Assembly (NCBI GenBank): GCA_905182995.1
Contig: CAJJDP010000063.1
Location: forward strand, 65,846 to 129,845
DNA from: Paramecium octaurelia
Taxonomy: Eukaryota > Ciliophora > Oligohymenophorea > Peniculida > Parameciidae
Direction of reading: 5' to 3'
DNA length: 64,000 bases
Of the stretch, positions 12,370 to 24,262 are shown one piece after another. The translations under genes were made by a program, and so were the position numbers. Every line of letters begins with the position of its first letter. The stretch's first letter is position 1. The notes beneath the pieces are model-generated. The model was not told the DNA's origin, ran no database searches, and was given only the letters and a program-made list of their open reading frames with translations.

Positions 12370-14110
12370 TTTGTTATACTTATATATCAACTTTTAAACA
12401 AAATATTCATCATTATATTTTAAGAATTTTCCAACATAAATTCTTAGACAATCATGATTCTAACAATTATTATTCTGTCTGATTTATTAAAAATAATCAC
12501 TAATATTTTATATAATATCTTATAACTCTCTTTTTTTATACTGAATTAGATTGTTATATAAATACTCATTGATGTTTATCTTCTCATATTATTTCAACCT
12601 TCTCAAAGTTTCAAAGCCTACATGATATGGTCTATTTAAAACAAAATCAACTCCTTTAATCCAAGCCTATGGTTCAGTACAAAATACTCTTCACATAACA
12701 AACTATTATAATTCAAGATTAAATTTTCTTTTATTTTGTGTAATAGAAGACAACAGCTTTATTATTAAATAAAAATTAGAGTTCTAGATCAATCAAAATT
12801 GTAAAGACTAATAAAATTGAATTCCTTCCCTATCATACATTTAAGACAATTGAATAATGTCTCTATAAATGATGAAATTTACAACTTCATCAAATATACC
12901 TTCATATATTGTAGAGTTCTTTAATTTTATTTACTTCTTGATTGATTGGAGCTCTATATTTATATTTTTGATGCTTATTATTCGCTTAATTAGTGACAAT
13001 AATGTTAAATTTAGATCTCATTTTCACTTACATGGGCTCTGGATGAACTAATAACTTGTATACATGATTTCTTATTCTCTAAAATGAAGGAGTTATACTT
13101 ATTATTATTCATGTGGATTCATTTCAAAACATTAAGTATTCTTGTTACTTCGATCATAATATGATGAAATCTATTTTCATTTTTTATATCATCTACTCTA
13201 GTGATACAAAATAATTTAATCAAAATCATTCTAAAAATAGAAACCTTTTCTTAATCATCAATATTTTCTCCACTATTTTAATTTTCACGACACCACCTTG
13301 GTAGTCTTCTTGCCTAAGCAATTAGTTAATGATATTTAATTTCTACAACATCCTTTGAAATAATACCTTAACATTATTAAGTGTTCGCAAGTGTAACATT
13401 TAATTTTTCTAATGAAATCTTCAGTTTTTTTTAATCTTAAAGAATTTATCAAACTTGTATTCACCATTTGAATCAATGCCTTTGCCCTCTAAATATGAGA
13501 GATACTCAGATCTTTCTTCTATGTTTACATTCAGTTCCTTAGTCTAAATACATTACAATTTAGCAAATTAATTTTTCTCTTGTAGTATCTCCTTAAAGAA
13601 TCCCTTGATTTATTTAAATTTATGAATCTTAATGGCATGTTGAATATTTATCATCAACTTGAAATCATTTCAAGAACTTTCTTCTCTATTTTCGGAGTGT
13701 AGCTGAATTGATGTTTGAATCATGGGAACTAAACTTGGTAAACTATAATATCATTTCAATCTAAAAAATATGAATTCAGTATTTGTTAACTAATCAACTT
13801 CTTTAACTTAAAAATAATTCTTAAATCCCTTTTAATTCTATTTATTAAGTCTCATAATAATCGCCTTATTAGTAAAGATTATTCGTTAGTAATGATCATA
13901 TTATAGTCTCAAGATGTAAAATAAGTTGGTGATTATAATTTTCTCTAAAAAATGAATCTATCTTCTATAAGAAGCCTATAATTTATCAATTTTATGAAGT
14001 CAACATAATTAATTAGTATTTTTAAAGAATCAAAGCAAGTCATATAGCAATATATTGATATTTTCAAATAAAATGAAAGAAATGATATTTTTATCAATAG
14101 AACCAAAATT
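12370..14110 (-). pseudogene. decayed minus-strand host gene
   Basis: Read on the minus strand, protein-like segments follow each other in order but in changing frames: SYRRQIHFLEKIII, RLQYDHYQRIIFTNK, GFKNYFQVKEVDQLTNTEF, AIKIHKFKQIKGFFKEIL, EYKFDKFLRLKKTEDFIRKI, NRFHHIMIEVTRILNVL and GFETLRRLKQYEK. At least two in-frame TGA codons (about 13755 and 13680) and several frame changes break it. No intron repairs the TGAs, because no GT lies close enough with the right phase. The length suggests an ancestral protein over 500 aa. The family is not recognised; hydrophobic stretches near the start hint at a membrane protein. Paramecium genomes hold many relics of duplicated genes, which is the likeliest origin. 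Confidence 0.45.
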
Positions 14111-14240
14111 AACAATTAACTTTATTAGATTTGCCATAAAATTTAGTCTACAATTAAATTAGTTATTAAACTTGAAAATTAGTATTTTGTTATAAATTAA
14201 AATAGCCATTTGATAATTTTATTAAGTTATAATTTAAATA

Positions 14241-14990
14241 GTACAAGATAATTAGACACAAGAGGACAAGGATGCAAAGATAACCAAAAGCGTGACATTT
14301 TGTTTTGAGAAGAACATTGTTCATTCTATTTACAAATGCCCATCTGAGTATTTAAGTAAAAAAAAGAGGAAACAATTAAGCAGAAAAATCTCAAGTTCAA
14401 TTAAAGGAAAATGGCTGTTGGATCAAACATCCTCTGATGAAGAAACCAAAAACTATTCAGATCTTGAAGATTATGAACACTTCTACAGCATTATTGAATG
14501 GAAAAAACTATAAGAAGCTTAACAATAAAAAATGACTCCCAATAATTAGAATGAAGATTAAAATTCAAAAAAAATCAATGATTTTAAAGATAGAATTTTG
14601 GATACTCCTAAATCATGTCTAAAGCAGATCAAGAAATTAGACATTCCCCCTCAATTAGACGAACCTTAATAAAAGGATTAAATAGATGATTAATAAACGG
14701 AAGTGTGTTCAGAAAAAAATCTAAATAAAGATAATCTTTTAAATGATTAATTCATTGTTGTAAGTAAGTTTAAAGATCATGGTGAAGGAGAAGAAGATCA
14801 AGTAAAATAATTAAAATAATCATAGATATCTATAAATCTTGATGATTTATTTGAATTCTAAAGTAATTATAAAGAATAGAAGACTCATGATCGATAAGAT
14901 ATTTCAATATATGATTCACTAAGGAAAAAAATAGATTTTAAATCAGCATTCAAGATTGTTGATATAGTAAAATTATATGAAAATATATGA
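14241..14990 (+). CDS. acidic protein with possible PP1-docking motif (start unresolved)
   Basis: The frame is open from 14214 to TGA 14988-14990 and is clearly coding from about 14265. No in-frame ATG lies at its head; the first in-frame ATG is near 14530, well inside the coding part, so a short first exon behind a small intron is likely. The visible protein is about 245 aa, rich in Asp, Glu, Lys and Gln. Near its start, KSVTFCFEKNIVHSIYK resembles the K/R-x-V-x-F docking site for protein phosphatase 1 followed by the strand seen in PP1 regulators of the GADD34 type. This is a motif-level guess. Downstream lie acidic patches such as SDLEDYEH and LDDLFEFQ. Function is unknown. Confidence 0.6.
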
Positions 14991-15890
14991 AAAATTATTT
15001 AATATTATTTTGTAATACATTCTATTACTATTCCAATTAAATGTATTGTAAATTAAGATTGCAATTGATGTGTATGAAACTCAAGCGAAGTTGTCCATCA
15101 AAAGCATTCTTCTGTTTAAAATACTTCCTTAGGAATTGAATATTTCTGTTCTGCAAAGGTGCTGAATAAAGTTTTGCAAGTTCTAATATACAAATATCTT
15201 TGGTTAGCGAAAATTATTTAAGTATTGTATAAATAAATGGATAAGAATGTATAAATGAATTTGAGAGTAAGCCATAAATGATTATGAAGTTCTATATTTA
15301 AAACTATTGGCATTCGTATCATTAATTTTAGTAAAATCAGTATATTAACTATTATCCTAAATCTCAACATTGCCAACAAGTTTCTTAATATTTAAGTTCT
15401 TATTCAAAAAAGCTCCTCTTTCTTTTTTCTATTTTGCATGTCATCAAACACAAAGAATAATAACTTGTTAATTACTTAACATGATCAATAAAATTAGAAT
15501 GGCCTTTTGGGATTGAATTTAAATAATAATCAAAGAATAGCAGTAATTTCAAGAAGATTTACTAATTTTAGTTCAATTCATAATTGTCTAATACCTATTT
15601 ATAAACCTTATTAGTTTATAATATTTAAAGATGAACTGAATCAGAAAGGATTAATAATATTTAAGGAAAGTTTTAGTATAAAATAAAGATTAGTTAAATA
15701 GTATTCTTTGAGGAAATAATGAAATTAACTTTTGGGTCATTCTTTTTTTAGATTAATCAAAAATTCATATAATGACTGAAAATTAGCACAAGAAATAGTG
15801 AATTGAGATTGCTATTTGAGTTTTAGATGATTAATTAACTTACAAATATTCAACTTATAAATTTAATTAATTAAATTATATAAATAACGA
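14991..15890. other. intergenic region upstream of the triplicated locus
   Basis: This is about 900 bases without a supported gene. From 15125 on, it is repeated exactly at 17311-18076. On the minus strand a frame of 101 codons (15098-15403) is open between two TGAs and is hydrophobic (ILILLKLMIRMPIVL, FIYTFLSIYLYN). It could be the relic of a membrane protein, but it has no convincing start and may be chance in AT-rich DNA with one stop codon. Confidence 0.35.
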
Positions 15891-17309
15891 ATGTCTAGTG
15901 CCATCATAGGTAGGAAAGTTGATAAGGAAGTTCTGTTCAATATTGATGGGTAGCCAATTAATGATAGTAATAATTGATAATATGACTAGATGTCAAAGTT
16001 TTGAAGTTTGCAGCCACTCCTCAACCATAATTAGTTAAATCGTCCAAAGAGCCTGCTAAGAAAGAATAAGAAAAAAGTAAACAAAATAAATTGAACAACA
16101 ATTCATCATAGAAAACAATACCCAAAAAGTCAACTTAAATTCCAAATTCAAAAAAACAAACAGAATCAAAAAAATAATAACCAACCACATAATCTCATAC
16201 GGTATTTCAGAACATTACAAATCATCAAAAATCAGCTAAGTTGTCATCTCCTGAATCCCAAAGATCACCATAACACTCTCCTAAATCTAAATCGCCAATT
16301 CGAAGTCATAATGCCCCATACAGAGAACCAAGATAATTTAAACCTTTAAGTGAATAATTCCCAAATTTGGTTGGAGCATTATTTGAATAGAAGAAATTTA
16401 CAGAGGATGTTGATGATGACTCTTAGACAAGTGGAACTGAATCCTATATCTCAGATAGAGAATAAGGAGATGATGAAATTAGGTAAGCACCTTAGCCAGA
16501 ATCAAATCCTTAAGTATATAGAAATGTGAGTAAAATCGTTGCTGAAAATAACAAAAAATATGTGTATTCAAAAAAGGAAGAAGCAGAAAGATAGGAGAGA
16601 ATGAGACAAGAAAAATTATAATAAAGAGAAAGAATGAAAAAATATGGCAAATAATAAATTGTTAGAGCCCATACTTAAAGGGAGAATTTTGAATAAAAAT
16701 TTGCTTGGGGTGTCAATTAAAAAAAATTACAAGATGAAAAAATGAAGTTTACAAAATTATAAGAAGAAAAGGAATATGAACGACAGTTAAAAATTGAATA
16801 ATAAGAAGAAGAGCAGAAACCTAATTAAGTTAATTTGGCTAAGTTATTCCCTGAAAGTTAAGACAGAGAGTCTCGCTATAAAAAAATGTGGGTAGAGGAA
16901 GCCAAAAAGGCAGTTGATAAGAAATAATTTTCATTATCTTAAAGGGAAAAAACTAAATCTCCAGTCAGATGTAAATCCTAACACTCCTCCAAGTTGAATT
17001 AAGACTTTTTTGAGTAAAATGCTAAAATCATTATTGATGAAATGTAATAGCAAAAGAAATAAAAGTAAAAGGAAACAATAATAAAAAAGCATAAGATTGA
17101 TTATATTAATAGACAGGTAAAAGCAATCTTTTCATCAATGAAAAAGCGTAAGTGGACTCCAGATAAAGAATTTGATAACAAAGTAGGACCATCAGTAAGT
17201 TTAAGCAGAATCAAACAACCTAGAGATGATTTTGGAGTTAAAGAGATGTTCGAAGAGGCTGAAAATGAAGCAGAAGATCTTAATGAATAAGGAAAGGTTT
17301 AACATTATT
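15125..17309. repeat. copy A of a sequence present three times
   Basis: Bases 15125-17309 recur without visible change at 17311-19495 (offset 2186). The copy ends at a single N (17310), inside a reading frame. Perfect identity across coding and spacer DNA plus an N at the join points to overlapping assembly pieces laid end to end, not a biological tandem repeat. Confidence 0.85.
15891..17309 (+). CDS. Lys/Glu/Gln-rich coiled protein, copy A (3' truncated at N)
   Basis: ATG 15891; intron 15967-15989 (23 nt) removes a TGA and restores the frame. The protein starts MSSAIIGRKVDKEVLF and continues into a Lys/Glu/Gln/Ser-rich region with long helical stretches (KKEEAERQERMRQEKLQQ, KLQEEKEYERQLKIEQQ). 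The frame runs into the N at 17310, so about 40% of the protein is missing here. The complete sequence is recoverable only by overlaying this copy with copies B and C. No family is recognised. The composition suggests a disordered or coiled-coil structural protein. Confidence 0.7.
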
Positions 17310-17310
17310 N

Positions 17311-20300
17311 TTCCTTAGGAATTGAATATTTCTGTTCTGCAAAGGTGCTGAATAAAGTTTTGCAAGTTCTAATATACAAATATCTTTGGTTAGCGAAAAT
17401 TATTTAAGTATTGTATAAATAAATGGATAAGAATGTATAAATGAATTTGAGAGTAAGCCATAAATGATTATGAAGTTCTATATTTAAAACTATTGGCATT
17501 CGTATCATTAATTTTAGTAAAATCAGTATATTAACTATTATCCTAAATCTCAACATTGCCAACAAGTTTCTTAATATTTAAGTTCTTATTCAAAAAAGCT
17601 CCTCTTTCTTTTTTCTATTTTGCATGTCATCAAACACAAAGAATAATAACTTGTTAATTACTTAACATGATCAATAAAATTAGAATGGCCTTTTGGGATT
17701 GAATTTAAATAATAATCAAAGAATAGCAGTAATTTCAAGAAGATTTACTAATTTTAGTTCAATTCATAATTGTCTAATACCTATTTATAAACCTTATTAG
17801 TTTATAATATTTAAAGATGAACTGAATCAGAAAGGATTAATAATATTTAAGGAAAGTTTTAGTATAAAATAAAGATTAGTTAAATAGTATTCTTTGAGGA
17901 AATAATGAAATTAACTTTTGGGTCATTCTTTTTTTAGATTAATCAAAAATTCATATAATGACTGAAAATTAGCACAAGAAATAGTGAATTGAGATTGCTA
18001 TTTGAGTTTTAGATGATTAATTAACTTACAAATATTCAACTTATAAATTTAATTAATTAAATTATATAAATAACGAATGTCTAGTGCCATCATAGGTAGG
18101 AAAGTTGATAAGGAAGTTCTGTTCAATATTGATGGGTAGCCAATTAATGATAGTAATAATTGATAATATGACTAGATGTCAAAGTTTTGAAGTTTGCAGC
18201 CACTCCTCAACCATAATTAGTTAAATCGTCCAAAGAGCCTGCTAAGAAAGAATAAGAAAAAAGTAAACAAAATAAATTGAACAACAATTCATCATAGAAA
18301 ACAATACCCAAAAAGTCAACTTAAATTCCAAATTCAAAAAAACAAACAGAATCAAAAAAATAATAACCAACCACATAATCTCATACGGTATTTCAGAACA
18401 TTACAAATCATCAAAAATCAGCTAAGTTGTCATCTCCTGAATCCCAAAGATCACCATAACACTCTCCTAAATCTAAATCGCCAATTCGAAGTCATAATGC
18501 CCCATACAGAGAACCAAGATAATTTAAACCTTTAAGTGAATAATTCCCAAATTTGGTTGGAGCATTATTTGAATAGAAGAAATTTACAGAGGATGTTGAT
18601 GATGACTCTTAGACAAGTGGAACTGAATCCTATATCTCAGATAGAGAATAAGGAGATGATGAAATTAGGTAAGCACCTTAGCCAGAATCAAATCCTTAAG
18701 TATATAGAAATGTGAGTAAAATCGTTGCTGAAAATAACAAAAAATATGTGTATTCAAAAAAGGAAGAAGCAGAAAGATAGGAGAGAATGAGACAAGAAAA
18801 ATTATAATAAAGAGAAAGAATGAAAAAATATGGCAAATAATAAATTGTTAGAGCCCATACTTAAAGGGAGAATTTTGAATAAAAATTTGCTTGGGGTGTC
18901 AATTAAAAAAAATTACAAGATGAAAAAATGAAGTTTACAAAATTATAAGAAGAAAAGGAATATGAACGACAGTTAAAAATTGAATAATAAGAAGAAGAGC
19001 AGAAACCTAATTAAGTTAATTTGGCTAAGTTATTCCCTGAAAGTTAAGACAGAGAGTCTCGCTATAAAAAAATGTGGGTAGAGGAAGCCAAAAAGGCAGT
19101 TGATAAGAAATAATTTTCATTATCTTAAAGGGAAAAAACTAAATCTCCAGTCAGATGTAAATCCTAACACTCCTCCAAGTTGAATTAAGACTTTTTTGAG
19201 TAAAATGCTAAAATCATTATTGATGAAATGTAATAGCAAAAGAAATAAAAGTAAAAGGAAACAATAATAAAAAAGCATAAGATTGATTATATTAATAGAC
19301 AGGTAAAAGCAATCTTTTCATCAATGAAAAAGCGTAAGTGGACTCCAGATAAAGAATTTGATAACAAAGTAGGACCATCAGTAAGTTTAAGCAGAATCAA
19401 ACAACCTAGAGATGATTTTGGAGTTAAAGAGATGTTCGAAGAGGCTGAAAATGAAGCAGAAGATCTTAATGAATAAGGAAAGGTTTAACATTATTAACAA
19501 AAAGTGAAAAATGGGAAAGTTCTGACTTCCAGAGAAGTTAGAGAATTTAAAGAAGATTAAGAAAAGAAATAAAAAAAAGTTGAAAAATTTAAAACTGATC
19601 TTAAAGATAGAAAAAATATTACTTTAAAGAATCCAGAACCTCTTACAGAGAAGGAACTCAAGTTAAAAAGAGAAATGGCTTAGCAAATTGATATTAAAGG
19701 AGAGGTGGAAAAATAAATAAAGAAATCATAAACTAAAGAACCAAGAAATCCTTAGAAAGTTCAAAAGACAACCATTTAAGAACCTGATTTAGGGGAATTC
19801 ATATTTGCAGAGGCAGAATTACCTTAATATAAAGGAGATTATGAAGAGGAATAAAAAATGGGTTTTAGAGAATAAGTTGAAATGGAAATAAAAGAATAAA
19901 TTTTAATGTAGAAAAAGAAAAGACCAGCTGTAAGAGAGGTTTAATAAGAGAAACCTAGATAAGAATAGGCTCGTAAACCTTAAGAGAGGGAGAAAGGTCC
20001 AAAATATAGGAAAGAACAAAAGTTTGTTAGTCAACCTAGATATCCTGTGTTTCATGATTTGGGCGAAGTCCAATTATTAGAGGATGATATGTATAATGCA
20101 TAACATTCTAAATGGACTCCTTATGCTGGAAAATTAATTGACAACAGCAGTGATGAAGAAGATGACAGAGATTTCCTAGAGAAAACAACAATATAATTGA
20201 GATCAAATCTTAAAAAAGGAAAGGAAAATTTGGGATCTTAAAAAACCTATTCCAAGTCTGTGTAGGGAAAGAAAACTGTTTACTTCAGAGAGCCTGAAAG

Positions 20301-20378
20301 TGAAAAGAAGGATATTGGAAATCAATATTTAACGGAATAAAAGGAATAATTAATGAGAATAGTTTAAAAGTAATTGTT
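17311..20378. repeat. copy B of the same sequence
   Basis: This copy starts just after the N at 17310 and ends just before the N at 20379. It extends 883 bases further right than copy A. Its part from 18088 on recurs at 20380-22670 (offset 2292) without visible change. It breaks off inside a putative 24-nt intron. Confidence 0.85.
18077..20378 (+). CDS. same Lys/Glu/Gln-rich protein, copy B (3' truncated at N)
   Basis: ATG 18077 and intron 18153-18175 are the same as in copy A, and this copy reads about 750 codons before the N at 20379. It adds the middle and C-terminal parts: a second charged region (KLKREMAQQIDIKGEVEKQ), an FVSQPRYPVFHDLGEVQLL segment, and an acidic DNSSDEEDDRDF patch. It ends nine bases into a GTAATTGTT that in copy C is the start of a putative 24-nt intron, so the coding part here is nearly complete. 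No function can be assigned. Confidence 0.75.
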
Positions 20379-20379
20379 N

Positions 20380-22670
20380 CATCATAGGTAGGAAAGTTGA
20401 TAAGGAAGTTCTGTTCAATATTGATGGGTAGCCAATTAATGATAGTAATAATTGATAATATGACTAGATGTCAAAGTTTTGAAGTTTGCAGCCACTCCTC
20501 AACCATAATTAGTTAAATCGTCCAAAGAGCCTGCTAAGAAAGAATAAGAAAAAAGTAAACAAAATAAATTGAACAACAATTCATCATAGAAAACAATACC
20601 CAAAAAGTCAACTTAAATTCCAAATTCAAAAAAACAAACAGAATCAAAAAAATAATAACCAACCACATAATCTCATACGGTATTTCAGAACATTACAAAT
20701 CATCAAAAATCAGCTAAGTTGTCATCTCCTGAATCCCAAAGATCACCATAACACTCTCCTAAATCTAAATCGCCAATTCGAAGTCATAATGCCCCATACA
20801 GAGAACCAAGATAATTTAAACCTTTAAGTGAATAATTCCCAAATTTGGTTGGAGCATTATTTGAATAGAAGAAATTTACAGAGGATGTTGATGATGACTC
20901 TTAGACAAGTGGAACTGAATCCTATATCTCAGATAGAGAATAAGGAGATGATGAAATTAGGTAAGCACCTTAGCCAGAATCAAATCCTTAAGTATATAGA
21001 AATGTGAGTAAAATCGTTGCTGAAAATAACAAAAAATATGTGTATTCAAAAAAGGAAGAAGCAGAAAGATAGGAGAGAATGAGACAAGAAAAATTATAAT
21101 AAAGAGAAAGAATGAAAAAATATGGCAAATAATAAATTGTTAGAGCCCATACTTAAAGGGAGAATTTTGAATAAAAATTTGCTTGGGGTGTCAATTAAAA
21201 AAAATTACAAGATGAAAAAATGAAGTTTACAAAATTATAAGAAGAAAAGGAATATGAACGACAGTTAAAAATTGAATAATAAGAAGAAGAGCAGAAACCT
21301 AATTAAGTTAATTTGGCTAAGTTATTCCCTGAAAGTTAAGACAGAGAGTCTCGCTATAAAAAAATGTGGGTAGAGGAAGCCAAAAAGGCAGTTGATAAGA
21401 AATAATTTTCATTATCTTAAAGGGAAAAAACTAAATCTCCAGTCAGATGTAAATCCTAACACTCCTCCAAGTTGAATTAAGACTTTTTTGAGTAAAATGC
21501 TAAAATCATTATTGATGAAATGTAATAGCAAAAGAAATAAAAGTAAAAGGAAACAATAATAAAAAAGCATAAGATTGATTATATTAATAGACAGGTAAAA
21601 GCAATCTTTTCATCAATGAAAAAGCGTAAGTGGACTCCAGATAAAGAATTTGATAACAAAGTAGGACCATCAGTAAGTTTAAGCAGAATCAAACAACCTA
21701 GAGATGATTTTGGAGTTAAAGAGATGTTCGAAGAGGCTGAAAATGAAGCAGAAGATCTTAATGAATAAGGAAAGGTTTAACATTATTAACAAAAAGTGAA
21801 AAATGGGAAAGTTCTGACTTCCAGAGAAGTTAGAGAATTTAAAGAAGATTAAGAAAAGAAATAAAAAAAAGTTGAAAAATTTAAAACTGATCTTAAAGAT
21901 AGAAAAAATATTACTTTAAAGAATCCAGAACCTCTTACAGAGAAGGAACTCAAGTTAAAAAGAGAAATGGCTTAGCAAATTGATATTAAAGGAGAGGTGG
22001 AAAAATAAATAAAGAAATCATAAACTAAAGAACCAAGAAATCCTTAGAAAGTTCAAAAGACAACCATTTAAGAACCTGATTTAGGGGAATTCATATTTGC
22101 AGAGGCAGAATTACCTTAATATAAAGGAGATTATGAAGAGGAATAAAAAATGGGTTTTAGAGAATAAGTTGAAATGGAAATAAAAGAATAAATTTTAATG
22201 TAGAAAAAGAAAAGACCAGCTGTAAGAGAGGTTTAATAAGAGAAACCTAGATAAGAATAGGCTCGTAAACCTTAAGAGAGGGAGAAAGGTCCAAAATATA
22301 GGAAAGAACAAAAGTTTGTTAGTCAACCTAGATATCCTGTGTTTCATGATTTGGGCGAAGTCCAATTATTAGAGGATGATATGTATAATGCATAACATTC
22401 TAAATGGACTCCTTATGCTGGAAAATTAATTGACAACAGCAGTGATGAAGAAGATGACAGAGATTTCCTAGAGAAAACAACAATATAATTGAGATCAAAT
22501 CTTAAAAAAGGAAAGGAAAATTTGGGATCTTAAAAAACCTATTCCAAGTCTGTGTAGGGAAAGAAAACTGTTTACTTCAGAGAGCCTGAAAGTGAAAAGA
22601 AGGATATTGGAAATCAATATTTAACGGAATAAAAGGAATAATTAATGAGAATAGTTTAAAAGTAATTGTT
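20380..22670. repeat. copy C of the same sequence
   Basis: This copy begins after the N at 20379, eleven bases downstream of the gene's ATG, and runs on into unique sequence beyond 22670. Together the three copies describe one locus. Removing 2186 + 2292 = 4478 bases would give the likely true length. Confidence 0.85.
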
Positions 22671-22845
22671 ATATTTATTATATAGTTAAAAGGCCAGAGG
22701 ACAGATGACAAGTGATGATGATTCTGATACAGACTTTTGCAAAGCATACTCGTCATAGATATGGTTAGCAACAGACCCTATGAAGCGTGACGTTTTCATT
22801 ATGACCTCTAAAGAATTAATGGATTTACCTCATATTTAGTTATGA
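20380..22845 (+). CDS. same Lys/Glu/Gln-rich protein, copy C (5' truncated at N)
   Basis: This copy lacks only the first 11 coding bases and runs to TGA 22843-22845. Introns are 20445-20467 (23 nt) and probably 22662-22685 (24 nt, GTA...TAG). The second is a multiple of three and free of TGA, so both spliced and unspliced frames stay open (809 or 817 aa for the full gene). The last exon carries an acidic DDDSDTDF motif and ends MTSKELMDLPHIQL. The protein is hydrophilic throughout, with no signal or membrane segment. The Pro/Ser-rich region near residues 80-150 is likely disordered. Its role is unknown. Confidence 0.8.
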
Positions 22846-23077
22846 ATACATTTTATTTACTATATTAATTAATATAATAGAATTCATGTTAAGTCTATAC
22901 AACAGTGTAGATTTTAAATGGTAGTTTATAATATGAGTGAAATACAAAGTTTTTTTCAACATTAATAAAGATTTTAAAAGTATAATTATAATAATAATTT
23001 ATATTAAACTCTTTGATAAGGATAGGATATATTTAAATAATATGTTTTAAGACTTAGAAAAATAGCCAAATATTTTT

Positions 23078-24172
23078 TCATACGAATTATTATTTTTTTT
23101 TAAGAATCTGTTCTAATTCTTATTTTGGAAAATAAGAGAGAACAAGATTTCTATCATATTCTTCCTGCTTTTTTGGAGATTTATGTTTTTTAGCAGGAGT
23201 TCTAAAATGTCTGTCAAGATGTTTTAGATGAGATTGTTTTAGCAAATTTTATAATTTATCTTTTGAAGACCTTGACTTTTGGATGGTTTTTTCTTAGGGA
23301 GTCAGTTCTCTTGATTTGGATGAGTTTGCATTATTATTTTATTCACTTGATTTGTTGAGGTTGATGAAATTACTCACCTACAATGCTGAATACTTTTATT
23401 TTTAATCTTTTATTTCTGTAACAAATCCGTATAATCTGTAGGAGTCGTTTAAGAATTTATTTCTTTAGAGGGTGCATTTGTTTGGTTGATAGTATTTTTG
23501 TTTTTGAATTCTATCTCTTTTTGGTGAGGTACACTCTTAAAAGTTTTGATTGATGGATGTATTCATTAGTTCACTGTTTTGTCTATCGATTTCATTAGAT
23601 TCAGTCTTTTAATTTTTTTTCAATTAAGGGAATTTTGGTTGAATTGTTGCTTTTACAGAATTTAATCTTTGAAAATTGTTTTCGTGAAACTTTTGCGATG
23701 AAAAGATTTATTGACGTGAGTCTTCAAAATAGGATAAACTGTTTAATTTTTACGGACTATTTTATGAATGCGTCTGGAAATACTTCTTTAATTTTTCATT
23801 TCTCTCAAAATTGTTACAATATAGGTTGTGATATTTTTTCTGTTTTTTCGATGGAGATGTGGAGCAGGCTCTCTATTTAAATTTCTCCAATTCTTTGATC
23901 ATATCCTTTCTTGCCATATAAATAGGTAGTTTATTGAATTTTTGATGGAGTGCCAAAGATCCTTGGGGTTTGATGATTCGATTTGTCGTAAGAGGAGTGT
24001 TAATCCAGATATTATGTGGTAGAGAATGTGAACCAAGTTTGAGACCCAATTCAATTTTATTGTTTTATCGAATCTCTCTAACATTTGCAAAATTTTTTTT
24101 TTTTGCAAGAAAGTTGACTGGGGTTTGTAAATCGAAAAATTGTTTGGCAGCAAAAATATTTAGCTTGTACAT
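23078..24172 (-). CDS. hypothetical 364-aa basic protein
   Basis: A single uninterrupted minus-strand frame runs from ATG (24172) to TGA (23078-23080). It starts MYKLNIFAAKQFFDLQ. A middle part is rich in Lys, Gln, Ser and Asn, and the C-terminus contains RHFRTPAKKHKSPKKQEEY then VLSYFPKQELEQILKKKQQ. It is strongly basic with several TP/SP sites, as in nuclear or cytoskeletal phosphoproteins, but no domain is recognised. A plus-strand reading of the same interval is Phe/Leu-rich and broken, so I take it as a shadow. The 3' end converges with the triplicated locus, leaving about 230 bp between them. Confidence 0.75.
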
Positions 24173-24262
24173 GAAAATAATATTAATGAACTAAATGCAT
24201 AATAATCATTTTTTGTAATATTGAGGATAATAATTTAATAATAAAAAAAGTTAGTTAAATTT

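Noticed and set aside
17311-22670. A biological tandem gene triplication
   Set aside because: The copies are identical as far as I can see, including spacers, and are separated by single N bases that cut exons and an intron; an assembly overlap is the simpler explanation.
23635-23880. Plus-strand Phe/Leu-rich frames between 23.1 and 24.2 kb that can be chained with introns
   Set aside because: A single unbroken minus-strand frame of 364 codons covers the same interval and has the Lys/Gln/Asn composition of the other genes.
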